DNA of 64,000 bases from Haloimpatiens sp. FM7315 (GCA_041861885.1 JBGVUE010000001.1:1414001-1478000), one strand, 5' to 3'; numbered from the stretch's first letter, positions 41,205-52,744 are shown. The notes: generated by a model not told the origin, from the letters alone. Numbers and translations are program-made.

Positions 41205-42017
41205 ATGATAATTAATCACAATATGAACGCTATGAACGCTCATAGAAATATGGGAATCAACACTGCTAATGCTGGAAAAGCAATGGAAAAATTAAGCTCA
41301 GGTTTAAGAATAAACAGAGCTGGAGACGATGCTGCAGGACTTGCAATATCAGAAAAAATGAGAGGACAAATTAGAGGACTTGATCAAGCTTCAAGAAACT
41401 CTCAAGATGCTATCTCTTTAATTCAAACTGGTGAAGGTGCTTTAACTGAAACTCACAGCATTCTTCAAAGAATGAGAGAACTTGCAGTACAAGCTTCTAA
41501 CGACACAAACGTTAGTGAAGATAGAACTGCTATAAAAACTGAAATAACTGAGTTAAAAACTGAAATCGACAGAATATCTAGCCAAACTGAATTTAATACT
41601 CAAAAATTATTAAATGGAGACTTCTCTAATAAGACATTCCAAATCGGTGCTAATAATGGACAAACTTTAACATTATCAATAAACAAAATGGATTCTGCTG
41701 CATTAACAGTAGATGCATTAACTGTTGCTACAGCTACTGATGCAACAGCAGCAATTAAAACAATTGATACAGCAATAACAACAGTATCAACTGAAAGAGC
41801 AAAACTTGGTGCTAACCAAAACAGATTAGAGCACACAATAAACAACCTAAATACATCTTCTGAAAACTTACAAGCAGCAGAAAGCAGAGTTAGAGATGTT
41901 GATATGGCAAAAGAAATGATGAATTTCTCAAAGAACAACATATTACAACAAGCTGCTCAAGCAATGCTTGCACAAGCAAACCAAGCTCCTCAAGGAGTAC
42001 TTCAATTATTAAGATAG
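41205..42017 (+). CDS. hag: Flagellin (major)
   Basis: A 270-residue flagellin. The conserved N-terminal D0/D1 arm is MIINHNMNAMNAHRNMGINTANAGKAMEKLSSGLRINRAGDDAAGLAISEKMRGQIRGL. The C-terminal arm is AAESRVRDVDMAKEMMNFSKNNILQQAAQAMLAQANQAPQGVLQLL. The variable middle is very short (about 160-195), Ala/Thr-rich, with many Ser/Thr residues that could carry glycans. Codon use looks optimised relative to neighbours. It has its own sigma-D-like promoter, CsrA-like leader and strong terminator, so it is probably the main filament protein. A modification island follows. Confidence 0.96.
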   Translation: MIINHNMNAMNAHRNMGINTANAGKAMEKLSSGLRINRAGDDAAGLAISEKMRGQIRGLDQASRNSQDAISLIQTGEGALTETHSILQRMRELAVQASNDTNVSEDRTAIKTEITELKTEIDRISSQTEFNTQKLLNGDFSNKTFQIGANNGQTLTLSINKMDSAALTVDALTVATATDATAAIKTIDTAITTVSTERAKLGANQNRLEHTINNLNTSSENLQAAESRVRDVDMAKEMMNFSKNNILQQAAQAMLAQANQAPQGVLQLLR

Positions 42018-42036
42018 TTATTAAGGATTTTAAAAG

Positions 42037-42070
42037 CTTCTTCTTTAATTTTAAAGAAGAAGTTTTTTTT
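42037..42070 (+). terminator. Flagellin terminator
   Basis: CTTCTTCTTTAA (42037-42048) pairs perfectly with TTAAAGAAGAAG (42051-42062), followed by eight T residues. Confidence 0.92.
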
Positions 42071-42071
42071 A

Positions 42072-42098
42072 TAAAGAAAACATGAAAAATGTCGATAA
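42072..42098 (+). promoter_or_regulatory. Sigma-D type promoter of the flagellin-modification island
   Basis: TAAA (42072-42075), 15 bases, GTCGATAA (42091-42098), one mismatch to the extended sigma-28 -10. It lies directly after the flagellin terminator and 37 bases before the first glycosyltransferase gene. Confidence 0.88.
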
Positions 42099-42135
42099 TT
42101 ATAGTGAATAAATTTAGAAAATAGGAGTAGAAAGA

Positions 42136-44228
42136 ATGAAACTTAGTGTTGCAATGATTGTTAAAAACGAAGAAAAGAATATAGAAAGAACGCTACTAGC
42201 TTTAAAAAAATTGAAAATTACATTTCTTTAGAGATAGTTATTGTAGATACTGGATCTTACGATAACACAGTAGAGATTGCTAAAAAGTACACTGATAAAG
42301 TATATTCTCATAAATGGAATAATGATTTTTCCTCTATGAGAAACTTGTCAATTGGCTACTGTAAAGGAGAATGGATCTTAATTGTAGATGCTGATGAAGT
42401 TTTATATGACGTAAGAGAATTAGTAAATTTATTTAATAATAAAAATATTAATAACTTTAATGCTGGATATATAAAAATATTTGGTTTTTATAAAACCGTA
42501 GATAATTCCATAAAAGAGGGCAATGTTTGTCCTATGCTACGCTTATTTAAAAATAATACAATAAAGTATAGTGGCACTATTCATGAACAGCCAATTTGCA
42601 AAGGACCATTATTAAGTACAAATGTTAGATTTGTTCATTATGGTTACAATAATGATGATTCCCAGTTAATGGAGTATAAATTTAAGAGGAATATTGACCT
42701 TCTTATGAAGGAATATGCAAATGACTCTGAAAATATATACATTATATATCAAATTGCGGTATCTTATAATATGCACAAAGATTTAGCAAATGCATTAAAA
42801 TATATAAAAATTGCTTATGAAAAATGTAAAGATGAAATTTATAAGTATATTTATGTTATAAATTTGTATTGTGTTATTTTAAATCGTAGGGGAGAATATG
42901 ATTTACTTTTTGAAAAAGCCAAAGAAGGTTTGAAAAATGAGAGCTTTATAGATTTTTATTTTTACTGTGCTGAGTCTTTGAATAATTTAAATAGATGTAG
43001 TGAAGCCATAGAATATTATAAAAACTATTTGATGGAATGTAGAAGAATTGAAAGCAATGAATTAGATTTTAATGGTATGTTAATAGTGAATACTAAAGGC
43101 TGTAAAAATACTATTTTGTGGAATTTATCTTATTGCTATTACAAAGAAGGTTTGTATGAAAAAGCATTAGAAAATATATTTAAAATAGATGATAAAATTC
43201 TTTTAGGAAATAAAGCCTTGCATATATTTAAAATCATAATTGATGGCAAATGCTGGTGCAAAATTTCCTCTTTAAATTGCTTAGTTGATAAGTACAATTA
43301 TGAAGATATATTAAACTATCTTTATAGGGATGTTTTATATGAGGATATATTAAATATAAATGAAAATATATTAAAAGGATTATTAAAAGAAATAATAGTT
43401 ATAATAAAGAGTTTAAAGAAAGATCAAGAAATACATAAAGATTTAATCAAAGATATAATATCAGATAATAAAGTACTATATGAAGTATATACATATTATT
43501 TATTAAAAAATGATATTAATGAAATTAAGGAATTACTTTTGTATGGAAATGAAAAAATTCAGAATGTCTTAATTAATTTGTGCAAAAAGTATTATGATTT
43601 TAATGCAGTTCTTATAAAAGAGAAAGAAAATTTTACACAGACAGAATTTGAAGATATAGAAGTAAAAGCTATGTTTGAGAAAGCATTATTATTAGGTGGT
43701 AATTTATCAGAAGATTTAAAACAGAAAATTTTTCTAGATTTTATAGCTCATAGATATTATGTCATAAATAAAATTTATGATATTACTTTTATTGATAAGA
43801 GAAAATGGATGCTTTCTGAGGAAGATAATTTTGTCATTCAAGTTAAGGAGGCTCTTTCATATAAGTATAAAGATATTTCTCAGTATATAAAAGGAATAAA
43901 ACAAGGTTTAGATTTAAATAAACTTTATGCTAGTTATTTAAAATTGCTTTTAAATGATATAGAAGATCCAATTAGTAGAGAAATAAAGGAGCTAATTCCA
44001 GGTTTATGTGAGAATATTAATGATTTATTAAATAAAGAATTATATCAAGAAGCCTATGATACAACTGAAGAAGGACTTAAATTAGTTAAATTTGATTTGG
44101 ATTTAATGACTATAAAATATAAATTGCTTGTAAAGTTCAATTATGAAAAAGAAGCTGGTGAATGCTTAAAAGAGATTATTTTATTTGGGTACAGCGAAAA
44201 AGTAAATAAATTAATTTTAGAAATATAA
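42136..44228 (+). CDS. Family 2 glycosyltransferase with TPR-type tail (frameshifted near 42207)
   Basis: The reconstructed product is about 697 residues. Residues 1-230 form a GT-A family 2 domain (MKLSVAMIVKNEEKNIERTL, VIVDTGSYDNTVEIAKKY, WILIVDADEVLY with the metal-binding DAD). The remaining 460 residues are helical and TPR-like (FYFYCAESLNNLNRCSEAIEYYKNYL; NLSYCYYKEGLYEKALENIF). It is likely the transferase that starts or extends the flagellin O-glycan, given the sigma-D promoter and adjacency to flagellin. One A is missing from the run at 42204-42210. Restoring it joins ALKK to IENYISLEIVIVDTG. The sugar donor is unknown. Confidence 0.83.
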
Positions 44229-44256
44229 TATTAAATTAATAAGGGGATAGTGGCTT

Positions 44257-47200
44257 ATGAATACAATTGGAGCTATAGCTCAATATATTGATCAGGATAA
44301 AATTGAAGAAGCTTTAAATCTTATAATAAAAAATGAAAAAGAATTATTTCATGAACCGGAATTTTGGAATTTAAAAGCAATACTATGTATAAAAACTGGT
44401 GAATATAAAACTGCTATTGGTTGTTTAAATAATGTATTAAAATTAGATAATGAAAATGCTGATGCCTATTACAATTTAGCTTACATTTATGAAAGCTTAA
44501 ATATATTTAGTGATTCAGCTATCTATTATGGCTTTGCTGAAAAATACACTAATAATGAAGAGCTTAAAAAAGAATTAGAAAGTGTATATTCAGATAAGGA
44601 AGCTTTGCTTACCATAAAAAATTGTGCGAAAAATACAACAAAAAAACCTTTATTATTTTATCTTCATGTGGATTTACTGGAATATTGCAGAGAATGCATC
44701 ATATTGCAAAGGCTCTAGTAAAGCTTGGTAATGAAGTGTTATATGTAAGTTCATCTATAGAATATAATCTAAAAAATGCATATGATACTAATACTATAAT
44801 TAAATATATAAATGAAAATGTAAAGGTAGTGGATGGAGTTAAAATATATCAACCTTTAAATGTAAGTTATACTAATGAAAATACATACTATAGCTATTTT
44901 GATTTAGTACAATATTTACTAGATAAAAGTAAAAATGACGTTGAAATAATTCCTTATTTGCCTTCACAGGTAAATGTTATAAAAGCTTTAAAAGGTGATT
45001 TTAAAGTTATATATGAATGTGTAGATGATAATACGGATTTACAGTATGCCTTTTGGGGAAACAAAAATAATGTAGTATGGGAACAAGAGTTAATGGATGT
45101 TTCAGAAGCTATTACAACAACTGCAACATCCTTATACCTTCAAAGAACAAGTATTGAAAAAAGAAAAAATGTTTACATGTCTAGAAATGCAGTTAATGAG
45201 GCTGATTTTATAGTTAAAGATGAGAAAATTCCAGAAGATTTAAAAAATATACCAGAGCCTAGAATAGTATATACCGGTGCCATATTTGATTGGTTTGATA
45301 AAGAACTTTTTTATGATGTTGTAAAATCAAATCCAGATAAGTCATTTGTAATAATAGGCTTTGGTGAAGATGAAATTTTAAATGAAAAATGCAATAATGT
45401 ATATATGATAGGTCCGAAAAAGCACAGTGAATTAAAAAATTATTTAAGAAATTGTCAAATAGGGATAATTCCATTTAGAGATAATTTAGATTTGATTGTA
45501 AATTGTGATCCTATAAAGCAATATGAGTATATAGCATGTGGATTGCCTGTTATAACAACTTGTATGCCTGAGTCAGCTATGAATAAAAAATACACATTTT
45601 TGGCAAATACAAAGGAAAATTTTAATAAAGCTATAGAAAAATGCCTTAACTTAAAAGTAGATTTACAAGAAATAAAAGATTTTATAGCTGAAAATTCATG
45701 GAATGCTAGAGCTGCTTTAATTTGTAATATTGCTGATGGAAAAATAAATGAGGAATATAGAAGAAGAGATTTAAAAAAATTGGGGAAAATTTAAATAATA
45801 TTTCTAATAAGTACAATTCACCAATTTTTGAAACCTTAAAAGGCTTGTATTTAAATTTTAAAGATAGCAAGGAATTTGAAAAATGTGTTAAAAAAGCATA
45901 TCAAGAAAATCAATGTAATTTTATTGAAAAGAAATACCTTGAAGCTTTATATGAAAATAATAATATAATTGATTTTATAAATGTGGTTTCTGAATCAAAA
46001 AATATAAGTAAAGAACTAAAAGGAGAATTAAATAATTTAGAGAATAGGACTAATGCAAATTTATTAAAAATCAATCAATGTTTATGTTTAAGAAGAATAA
46101 AAAAAGCTTTAGAGTTAATAGATAGTCTTAAAGATATGCATTATAAAATTTTATATAATACTTATTTAGAGTGTATCTTTGATGAAAATATAAAACCGTA
46201 TGAAGTGGAATATATATCTATGAATTTGAAAGGCTCTAGTTTGTATAATTTTATTAAAGAAAAATATGATCTTAGTCAGAATTCTCAGTACTATTTAATA
46301 GATATGTATAATGATATCAACGAAGAATTTGTTAGTATGTTATTATATAAAGGTATTAATATAAAAGCTATATGTAATAATAAAAGGGATTTTAAATATG
46401 GTATAAATACTATATCATTAAATGCACTAGTTGAAATGCAGTCTATTGAAAAAATAAATATTTTAGTGCCATATGATTTAAATTACATAAATCAAGTTAT
46501 ATGTATTGCTGAAAAAGGTGTAATCAATTGTGATATTGTAGTAATAAATAATAACAAACTACAATTAATTAATATTGATAAAGATTTAATGAATAGTATA
46601 AGAACAAAAAAATATAATAATACAGTTACTTTTAATGAATTCAATGCAGCTGATGGAAATGTACATGCATTGATAAAGTATGCTCCTGATAAAATTAAAA
46701 ATAAATATAATTTTAACATTATTAAGGGAAAAGAAGTATGGTCTATAGAAAATATTGTTAAGGTGCCATTGATATCAAAAATTACTGTTTCAGGATTTGC
46801 TACATTTCTTTATAACTATCCTAAATTTACTTATAATATAGAAGTAGGTCATGGTGGAGTAACGCTTAAAGCATGTGGATTAATGGATAAAACGTTTAAA
46901 AATTCAGGTGCAACGCCTGATATATATAAAAAAGTAGATACTGTTTGTGTTGATTCTCAGTTAGACATGGTAGTTCTAAGTTCTTTCTATGCAATTCCGG
47001 AAAATATATATAGAATAACTGGATTACCAAGATATGATATGTTAAAACTTGAAAATAGCAGAAAAAATTTGGAAGATTTATTAGGTGCTGATTTATCGCA
47101 GAAAAAAATAATATTCAATATGCCTACTTTTCACATATTTGATGATTGTAATAGAGTTGAAGGGTCAGTGAATTTAGATGCTAATTTTAAAATTAAAGAT

Positions 47201-47706
47201 TTTAACTATCAACAATTTGATGAATTTTTGGAAAGCAATAATGCTATCTGTGTTTCAAAAGTACATCATGGTGAGGAAAAATCAACATTAAAAAAACAAG
47301 CAAACATAAAATACAAGAATTTATTTTTTATAAATAATAATGATTTAGATAATAAAGGTTATAATTTGTATGAAATATTAGGTTCAGGGGATTTGCTTAT
47401 AACAGATTATTCAACTGTATATAATGATTTTCTTTATATGGATAAGCCTGCAATTTTTGTTACTGCTGATATTGATCAATATCGTAAAAATAGAGGCTTA
47501 TCATTAGAACCATATGATTTTTGGACAGCTGGACCTAAAGTACAGACACAGCTGGAATTAGAAAAGAAAATCAAGGAATGTTTTTAAATTCTAATTTTTA
47601 TGATAAAGAAAGAAAAAATTTGTCAAAAGCGTTTTTTAAGTATAATGATAAAAGTTCAACTTCTAGAGTTTGGAGTGTTATAGATAGGGCTTTCAAAAAG
47701 AGTTAA
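44257..47706 (+). CDS. Giant TPR / glycosyltransferase / CDP-glycerol glycerophosphotransferase-like fusion (three frameshifts)
   Basis: The reconstructed product is about 1,150 residues. Residues 1-120 are TPR repeats (EYKTAIGCLNNVLKLDNENADAYYNLAYIYESL). Residues about 125-510 look like a GT-B glycosyltransferase (SSCGFTGILQRMHHIAKALVKLGNEVLYVSS, PEPRIVYTGAIFDWFDKELF, VIIGFGED, QYEYIACGLPVITT). Residues about 530-1150 resemble TagF-like CDP-glycerol phosphotransferases (GHGGVTLKACGLMDKTF, ITGLPRYDML, LITDYSTVYNDFLYMDKPAIF). The segments read as separate frames only because A runs at 44640-44646 and 45773-45779 and a T run at 47581-47585 each lack one base. The predicted job is to add a sugar and a CDP-carried phosphoryl substituent to flagellin. 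They could instead be separate genes if the breaks are real. Confidence 0.72.
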
Positions 47707-47738
47707 TTTACTTGATTGTTTAAAACGTTATATTAAAA

Positions 47739-47978
47739 GTGAAAATAAAATATGCAAAATTATTAAAACATCATAAAAATATTTTAGTATTTCTATGATA
47801 AAAAACCCCATGGTATGGGCTTATTGGTAAAATCAATAAGGGATATGATCCTTTAGCTAAAAATAAAAAAGGAATAGCAAATAAAATATATAAAAATATA
47901 GATGGAACATGTGGTAAAAAAATATATAAAGATATTAAAGATTTACTTATACAAAAAATAACTAAGGAAAGGAGTTAA
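47739..47978 (+). pseudogene. Small unidentified coding remnant
   Basis: Coding-like sequence in broken frames between the giant fusion and the nucleotidyltransferase gene. The pieces are KIKYAKLLKHHKNILVF, YDKKPHGMG and LIGKINKGYDPLAKNKKGIANKIYKNIDGTCGKKIYKDIKDLLIQKITKER, ending at 47978. Two single-base losses (near 47800 and 47817) would join them into about 80 residues. There is no clear ribosome site and no family I recognise. The end overlaps the next gene's ribosome site, consistent with an operon. It could be a genuine small gene with sequencing errors. Confidence 0.35.
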
Positions 47979-47981
47979 TCA

Positions 47982-49018
47982 ATGCAAGCAATTATATTAG
48001 CAGCAGGAATGGGAAAACGTCTAAAAGAATTGACAAACGATAACACAAAATGCATGGTAAAAGTTAATGGTGTTACCATGATTGAAAGGATGTTATCTCA
48101 ACTTGATAAACTAAATTTGTCAAGTATAACAATGGTAGTTGGATATAAAGGTGAAGAATTACAGAAATTCGTAAATGATTTAAATATACATACTCCAATT
48201 AATTACGTAAATAATGAAATATATTATAAAACTAATAATATATATTCACTTTATTTAGCAAGAAATTATTTGTTGCAGGAAGATACATTATTACTAGAGT
48301 CAGATTTAATATTTGAGGATTCAGTATTAAATAAAATAGTTAAAGACTCATATCCTAGTTTAGCTTTAGTAGCAAAGTATGAAAGCTGGATGGATGGTAC
48401 AGTTGTTACTTTAGATGAAAACAATAATATTAAGGAATTTTTGGATAAAAAACACTTTAAATTCTGTGATATAAATAATTATTATAAAACAGTTAACATT
48501 TATAAATTTAGCAAAGAATTTTCTAATAGTCACTATGTACCTTTCTTAGAGGCATATAGTAAGGCACTTGGTGATAATGAGTACTATGAGCAAGTGTTAA
48601 AAGTCATAACATTGTTGGACAAACCTGAAATAAAGGCTACAACTTTAAATAATGAATCTTGGTATGAGATAGATGACGTTCAAGATTTAGATATAGCTGA
48701 GTCCATTTTTACAAATTCTCCAGAAGATAGATTAACAAAAATTCAAAATAGGTACGGTGGATATTGGAGATACCCTGGGTTAATAGATTTTTGTTATTTG
48801 GTAAATCCATTTTATCCAACTCCAAAATTATTAGATGAAATTAAAGCTAATTTTGAGCGGTTAATTTGTGATTACCCATCAGGTATGGATGTAAATAGTC
48901 TATTGGCTGCTAAATATTTTGGAATAGATAAGAATGAAATTGTAGTTGGAAATGGTGCAGCTGAACTTATAAAATCCTTAATGGAAAAACTTCAGGGCAA
49001 AATTGGTATAGTTATACC
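47982..49018 (+). pseudogene. Nucleotidyltransferase-aminotransferase fusion, 5' part (interrupted by IS)
   Basis: The first 345 codons of a predicted 604-residue fusion. Residues 1-240 are a sugar-phosphate or choline-phosphate-type nucleotidyltransferase (MQAIILAAGMGKRLKELTNDNTKCMVKVNGVTMIERML, metal-binding LLESDLIFED). From about 250 the start of a fold-type I PLP enzyme is visible (GGYWRYPGLIDFCYLVNPFYPTPKLLDEIK...VGNGAAELIKSLMEK). The frame is cut after KIGIVIP by an insertion element. Joining base 49018 to base 50812 restores the reading frame (VIPTFEEYPNR). The nucleotidyltransferase domain is complete and could still function alone. Confidence 0.85.
49014..49018. repeat. Target-site duplication, left copy
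   Basis: ATACC here is repeated at 50807-50811 on the other side of the insertion element. Removing the element and one copy restores the host gene frame. Confidence 0.8.
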
Positions 49019-50806
49019 CCCTATGTTAAGATAGTTGTCGTAGGAGATAATGTATGATATTCTCGAACAAAGAGGAGAGATGTACCTATGACAAAAGGCA
49101 ATGGTATAAATAAGAGATATAGTAAATTGGAAAAAGAAAAGTTAATAGCAAGAATGTTACCACCTGAAAACATATCAGTTTCAGATTTATCAAAAGAAAC
49201 AGGTGTAAGCAAATCTACATTACAAACATGGAAAACAAAAGCTAGGAACCCTAAAAATACTGAGAATAACACTGGTAAAAGAGTTGTAACCCCTAAAGAT
49301 AAATTTTTAACAGTTATGGAGACGTATTTACTCTCAGAAGCAGAATTAGCAAGATATTGCAGAGAGAAAGGCTTATTCGTAGAAGATGTTAAAAAGTGGC
49401 ACAATGCCTGTTTAAATAGTACCATCGGCAACGTCGATAGTGAAGAGGTTAAAGAATTAAAATTAAAAAAGCAAGAAGATGCTAAGAGAATAAAAGCTCT
49501 AGAGAAAGATTTGCGTTTTAAAGAAAAGGCACTAGCAGAAACGGCAGCATTACTAGTTCTTAGAAAAAAGTTACAAGCGATCTTAGTGGACAACGTGGAA
49601 GATTAATAGACCACTCAGATCGCATAGCAATAGTTAATTTAATAGATGAAGCTAGAGAAAAAGGTGCTCGATTAGAAGTAGCCTGTAAAACAGTAGGGAT
49701 AAGCTCTAGGACTTATGAGAGATGGTGCGAAGGACAGGAAATACGGAGGGACATGAGACCTATTATTAAGAGAAATTCTCCAAGTAACAAGCTCACTGAT
49801 GCTGAATATAAAAGTGTCCTAAAGACCGTTAAACTTCCAGAATACGCTGATTTACCACCATCACAGATAGTTCCAGCACTAGTTGACAGAGGGATATATA
49901 TTGCCTCTGAATCTACTATGTATCGTATTCTAAAAAAGGAGAAAATGCAGACTCATAGAGGGTATGCGAGAGCCCCTAAAAAGAAAAAAGAACCTGAAAC
50001 TCATATAGCAAATAAGCCTAATCAAGTTTGGACTTGGGATATAACGTACTTATCCACAGTTGTAGTAGGTCGATATTTTAAGCTATATATGATTGTGGAT
50101 ATATTCAGCCGAAAAATAGTAGGCTGGGAAGTTTGGGAAACGGAGACAGGAGAATTTGCTTCAATATTAGTTGAAAAAGCTATAATGAATGAAAAAATTA
50201 AGGGGAAACCACTTATATTACATTCAGATAATGGGGGACCTATGAAGTCATATACATTAAAGGCTAAATTAGAGGAATTAGGAGTCATGTCCTCATTTTC
50301 AAGACCAAGAGTAAGTAATGATAATCCTTATTCAGAAGCTTTATTTAGAACCTGCAAATATAGACCTGGTTATCCGCAAGAAGGCTTTAAAACTATCGCT
50401 GACGCTAGAGAATGGGTTCTTGACTTTGTTGATTGGTATAATAATAAACACTATCACAGTGGATTAAATTTTGTAACTCCAAATTCTAGACACAATGGAC
50501 TATCAGAGAAAATAATTAAGAAAAGAATAAAAGTATATGAAGCTGCTAGAGAGCTTCATCCTCAAAGATTTAATAGGGGCATAAGAAAATGGGAGCTACC
50601 TAAAACGGTATCTTTGAATCCAAGAAAAGATATGGATAAAGCCTTGTAATCTATGATAATAAACACATATGTACAGAATAATTTCCAGTTAATATATGGT
50701 ATATATGTGTTTGAAATCAGAAAATACACACTGTGAAAATTTACAAACTAATACTAGAGAATTTCGAACAGAAAATTTCATGCGACAACATGCTTGACAA
50801 ACACCG
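49019..50806 (+). mobile_element. IS3-family insertion sequence
   Basis: A 1,788-bp element flanked by the 5-bp duplication ATACC. Imperfect terminal inverted repeats lie just inside the ends: TGTTAAGATAGTTGTCG (49024-49040) and the complement of CGACAACATGCTTGACA (50783-50799). It carries two overlapping frames, orfA and orfB, joined by an A6G slippery site as usual for IS3. The outermost 5-7 bases do not pair, so the exact tips are set by the target duplication. It is inserted in the same orientation as the broken host gene. Confidence 0.88.
49088..50649 (+). CDS. IS3-family transposase OrfA-OrfB (programmed -1 frameshift)
   Basis: OrfA (49088-49606, 172 residues) has a helix-turn-helix (SVSDLSKETGVSKSTLQTWK) and a C-terminal coiled coil. 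OrfB continues in the -1 frame to 50649. Its HTH-like segment is VACKTVGISSRTYERW, and its rve/DDE integrase core has catalytic residues in WTWDITYL, HSDNGGPM and NPYSEALFRT. The heptamer A-AAA-AAG at 49563-49569, in the overlap, is the classic IS3 slippery site and would give an OrfAB fusion (LRKKVTSDLSGQRGRLI). All catalytic residues are present, so the element may still be active. Confidence 0.88.
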
Positions 50807-50811
50807 ATACC
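50807..50811. repeat. Target-site duplication, right copy
   Basis: ATACC, matching 49014-49018, immediately precedes the resumption of the host gene (TACCTTCGAAGAATACC...). Confidence 0.8.
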
Positions 50812-51589
50812 TACCTTCGAAGAATACCCTAATAGGAAAAGAAATGAAGACTTAATAGCATATAATCCTGACAATAAGGATTATACATATTCGGCTGATG
50901 ATTTAATTAGTTTTTATGATGATAAAAATATCTCAACATTATTATTAATTAACCCTGATAATCCATCAGGAAATTATATATTGAAAAATGATGTTTTTAA
51001 GATTGCTAAGTGGGCTGAAAAAAGAAAAATAAGGTTGATTGTTGATGAATCATTTGTAGACTTTGTAGACAAAGAGGAATGCCCAACACTTATAAATGAA
51101 GATATAATAAATGACTATCCACAATTAATAGTTATAAAAAGTATTTCAAAGTCTTTTGGAGTCCCAGGTCTTCGACTAGGGGTTATGGTTTGTAATGATT
51201 TAGATATTATTAATTATATTAAAAAGGATGTTTCAATATGGAATATTAATTCTTTTGCTGAATTTTATATGCAAATATTTGAAAAATACAAAGGTGACTA
51301 TGAAGATGGAATAAAAAAATTTAAAGAAATTAGAAAAAAATATATTGTTGAACTTTCAGAAATTAAGAGTTTAAGAGTGGTACCAACACAAGCAAATTAC
51401 GTATTATGTGAGATCTTAGATAAGTATACAGCTAGGGAATTAACCAGGATTTTACTAGATGAATATAATATATTTATTAAAGATCTGTCAACTAAGAAAG
51501 GCTTTAAAGGTCAGTTTGTTAGGCTAGCTATTAAAAGACCAGAGGAAAATGATAAGTTAATTAAAGCTTTGGAGACTATACTTAAATGA
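50812..51589 (+). pseudogene. Nucleotidyltransferase-aminotransferase fusion, 3' part (CobD/HisC-like PLP domain)
   Basis: The last 259 codons of the IS-interrupted fusion. They hold the catalytic half of a class I/II PLP enzyme: NPDNPSGNYI, RLIVDESFVDFVD (the PLP-ring Asp, written as in CobD-like threonine-phosphate decarboxylases) and SISKSFGVPGLRLGVMV with the Schiff-base lysine, ending in FVRLAIKRPEEN. Without its start and N-terminal third it should be inactive. It overlaps the next gene by 4 bases, so an operon was in place before the insertion. HisC-like transamination and CobD-like decarboxylation cannot be told apart by eye. Confidence 0.82.
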
Positions 51590-52744
51590 AATTAATAGAA
51601 AATTATTGGAGATCTATAAATAATAAAATTAGAATATGTATTTTAGGTGGTGGAAATATTGGTACATTGCTGCTTGGGCATATAGGAAAACAAAACAATA
51701 TAGAGGTAAATTTGTACACTTCAAAACCAGATAAATGGAATAATGAAATTGAAATTTATGATATTAATAATGTTGTAAAGTGTAGAGGACAGGTTAATGG
51801 TATATCAGACAAGCCTGAAGAGGTACTGAAAGATTCAGATATCATTATTTCTACTCTACCATCGCATATTTTTCCAAATGTTCTTAGAAAAATAAGCCCA
51901 TTTATTAAAGATAAAGCCTGGATAGGGGTTATGCCAGGAAGTGGTGGAGTTGAATTTTTATGTAAAGATCTCATAAGAAAAGGATGTACATTATTTGGAT
52001 TTCAAAGAGTATTTGGGATTTCAAGAGTAAAAGAATATGGAAAATCTGTATTTGATCTTGGCAGAAAAGATGAACTTTTTATAGCATCAATACCAATAGA
52101 AAAAACTGTGAAAGTATGTATGGTTATGCAGAGCATATTAAACATAAAATGCAGACCTTTGAAAAATTTTTTAAATGTTACACTTACACCATCTAATCCA
52201 ATTTTGCATACTACAAGATTGTATTCAATGTTTCATTCCTACAAGAAAGGTATGAGCTGGAATAGTAAAATAAACTTTTATGAAGATTGGACGGATAAAT
52301 CTTCAGATATTTTGATTGCTTGTGACGATGAATTGCAAAAATGTGTCACAGAATTAATGGATTAGATTTACGAGGAGTTAGATCTTTAAAAAACCATTAT
52401 GAATCAGAAACTTCAGAAAAGATGACCCAAAAATAAGCAGCATCTTAGCTTTTAAAGGGATAAAAACACCAATGAAAAAAACAAAAGATGGATATATTCC
52501 TGATTTTAAATCAAGATATTTTTTAGAGGATTTTCCTTATGGGCTATGTATAATAAAGGGCTTTTGCGATATCTTAGGGTTAGATACACCTAATATAGAT
52601 AAAGTTCTTAAGTGGTTTGAAAAAATAGCTGGTGTGGAGTATTACATTGATGGTACATTTAAAGGAAAAGATTTAGAAGAATTGCCTTTGCCAAAGAATT
52701 ATGGAGTAAATTCAATAGAAGATATTGTTAACTATTATAGATAA
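51586..52744 (+). CDS. NAD/NADP octopine/nopaline dehydrogenase family protein (two frameshifts)
   Basis: The reconstructed product is about 386 residues. It has an N-terminal Rossmann fold (RICILGGGNIGTLLLGHIG), a substrate-domain segment LKNFLNVTLTPSNPILHTTRLY with the catalytic-type His typical of opine dehydrogenases, and a helical C-terminal domain (RYFLEDFPYGLCIIKGFCDILGLDTPNIDKVLKWFEK). The family reductively joins an amino acid and a 2-oxo acid, or acts on related substrates. One A is missing in each of the runs 52337-52341 and 52429-52433. Restoring both gives a seamless protein. It overlaps the PLP-domain gene by 4 bases, so both probably work on one small amine-containing metabolite. 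Confidence 0.8.

Noticed and set aside
49563..49569. The A6G frame break in the transposase as another sequencing error
   Set aside because: IS3-family elements use exactly this A-AAA-AAG heptamer for programmed -1 frameshifting between OrfA and OrfB.
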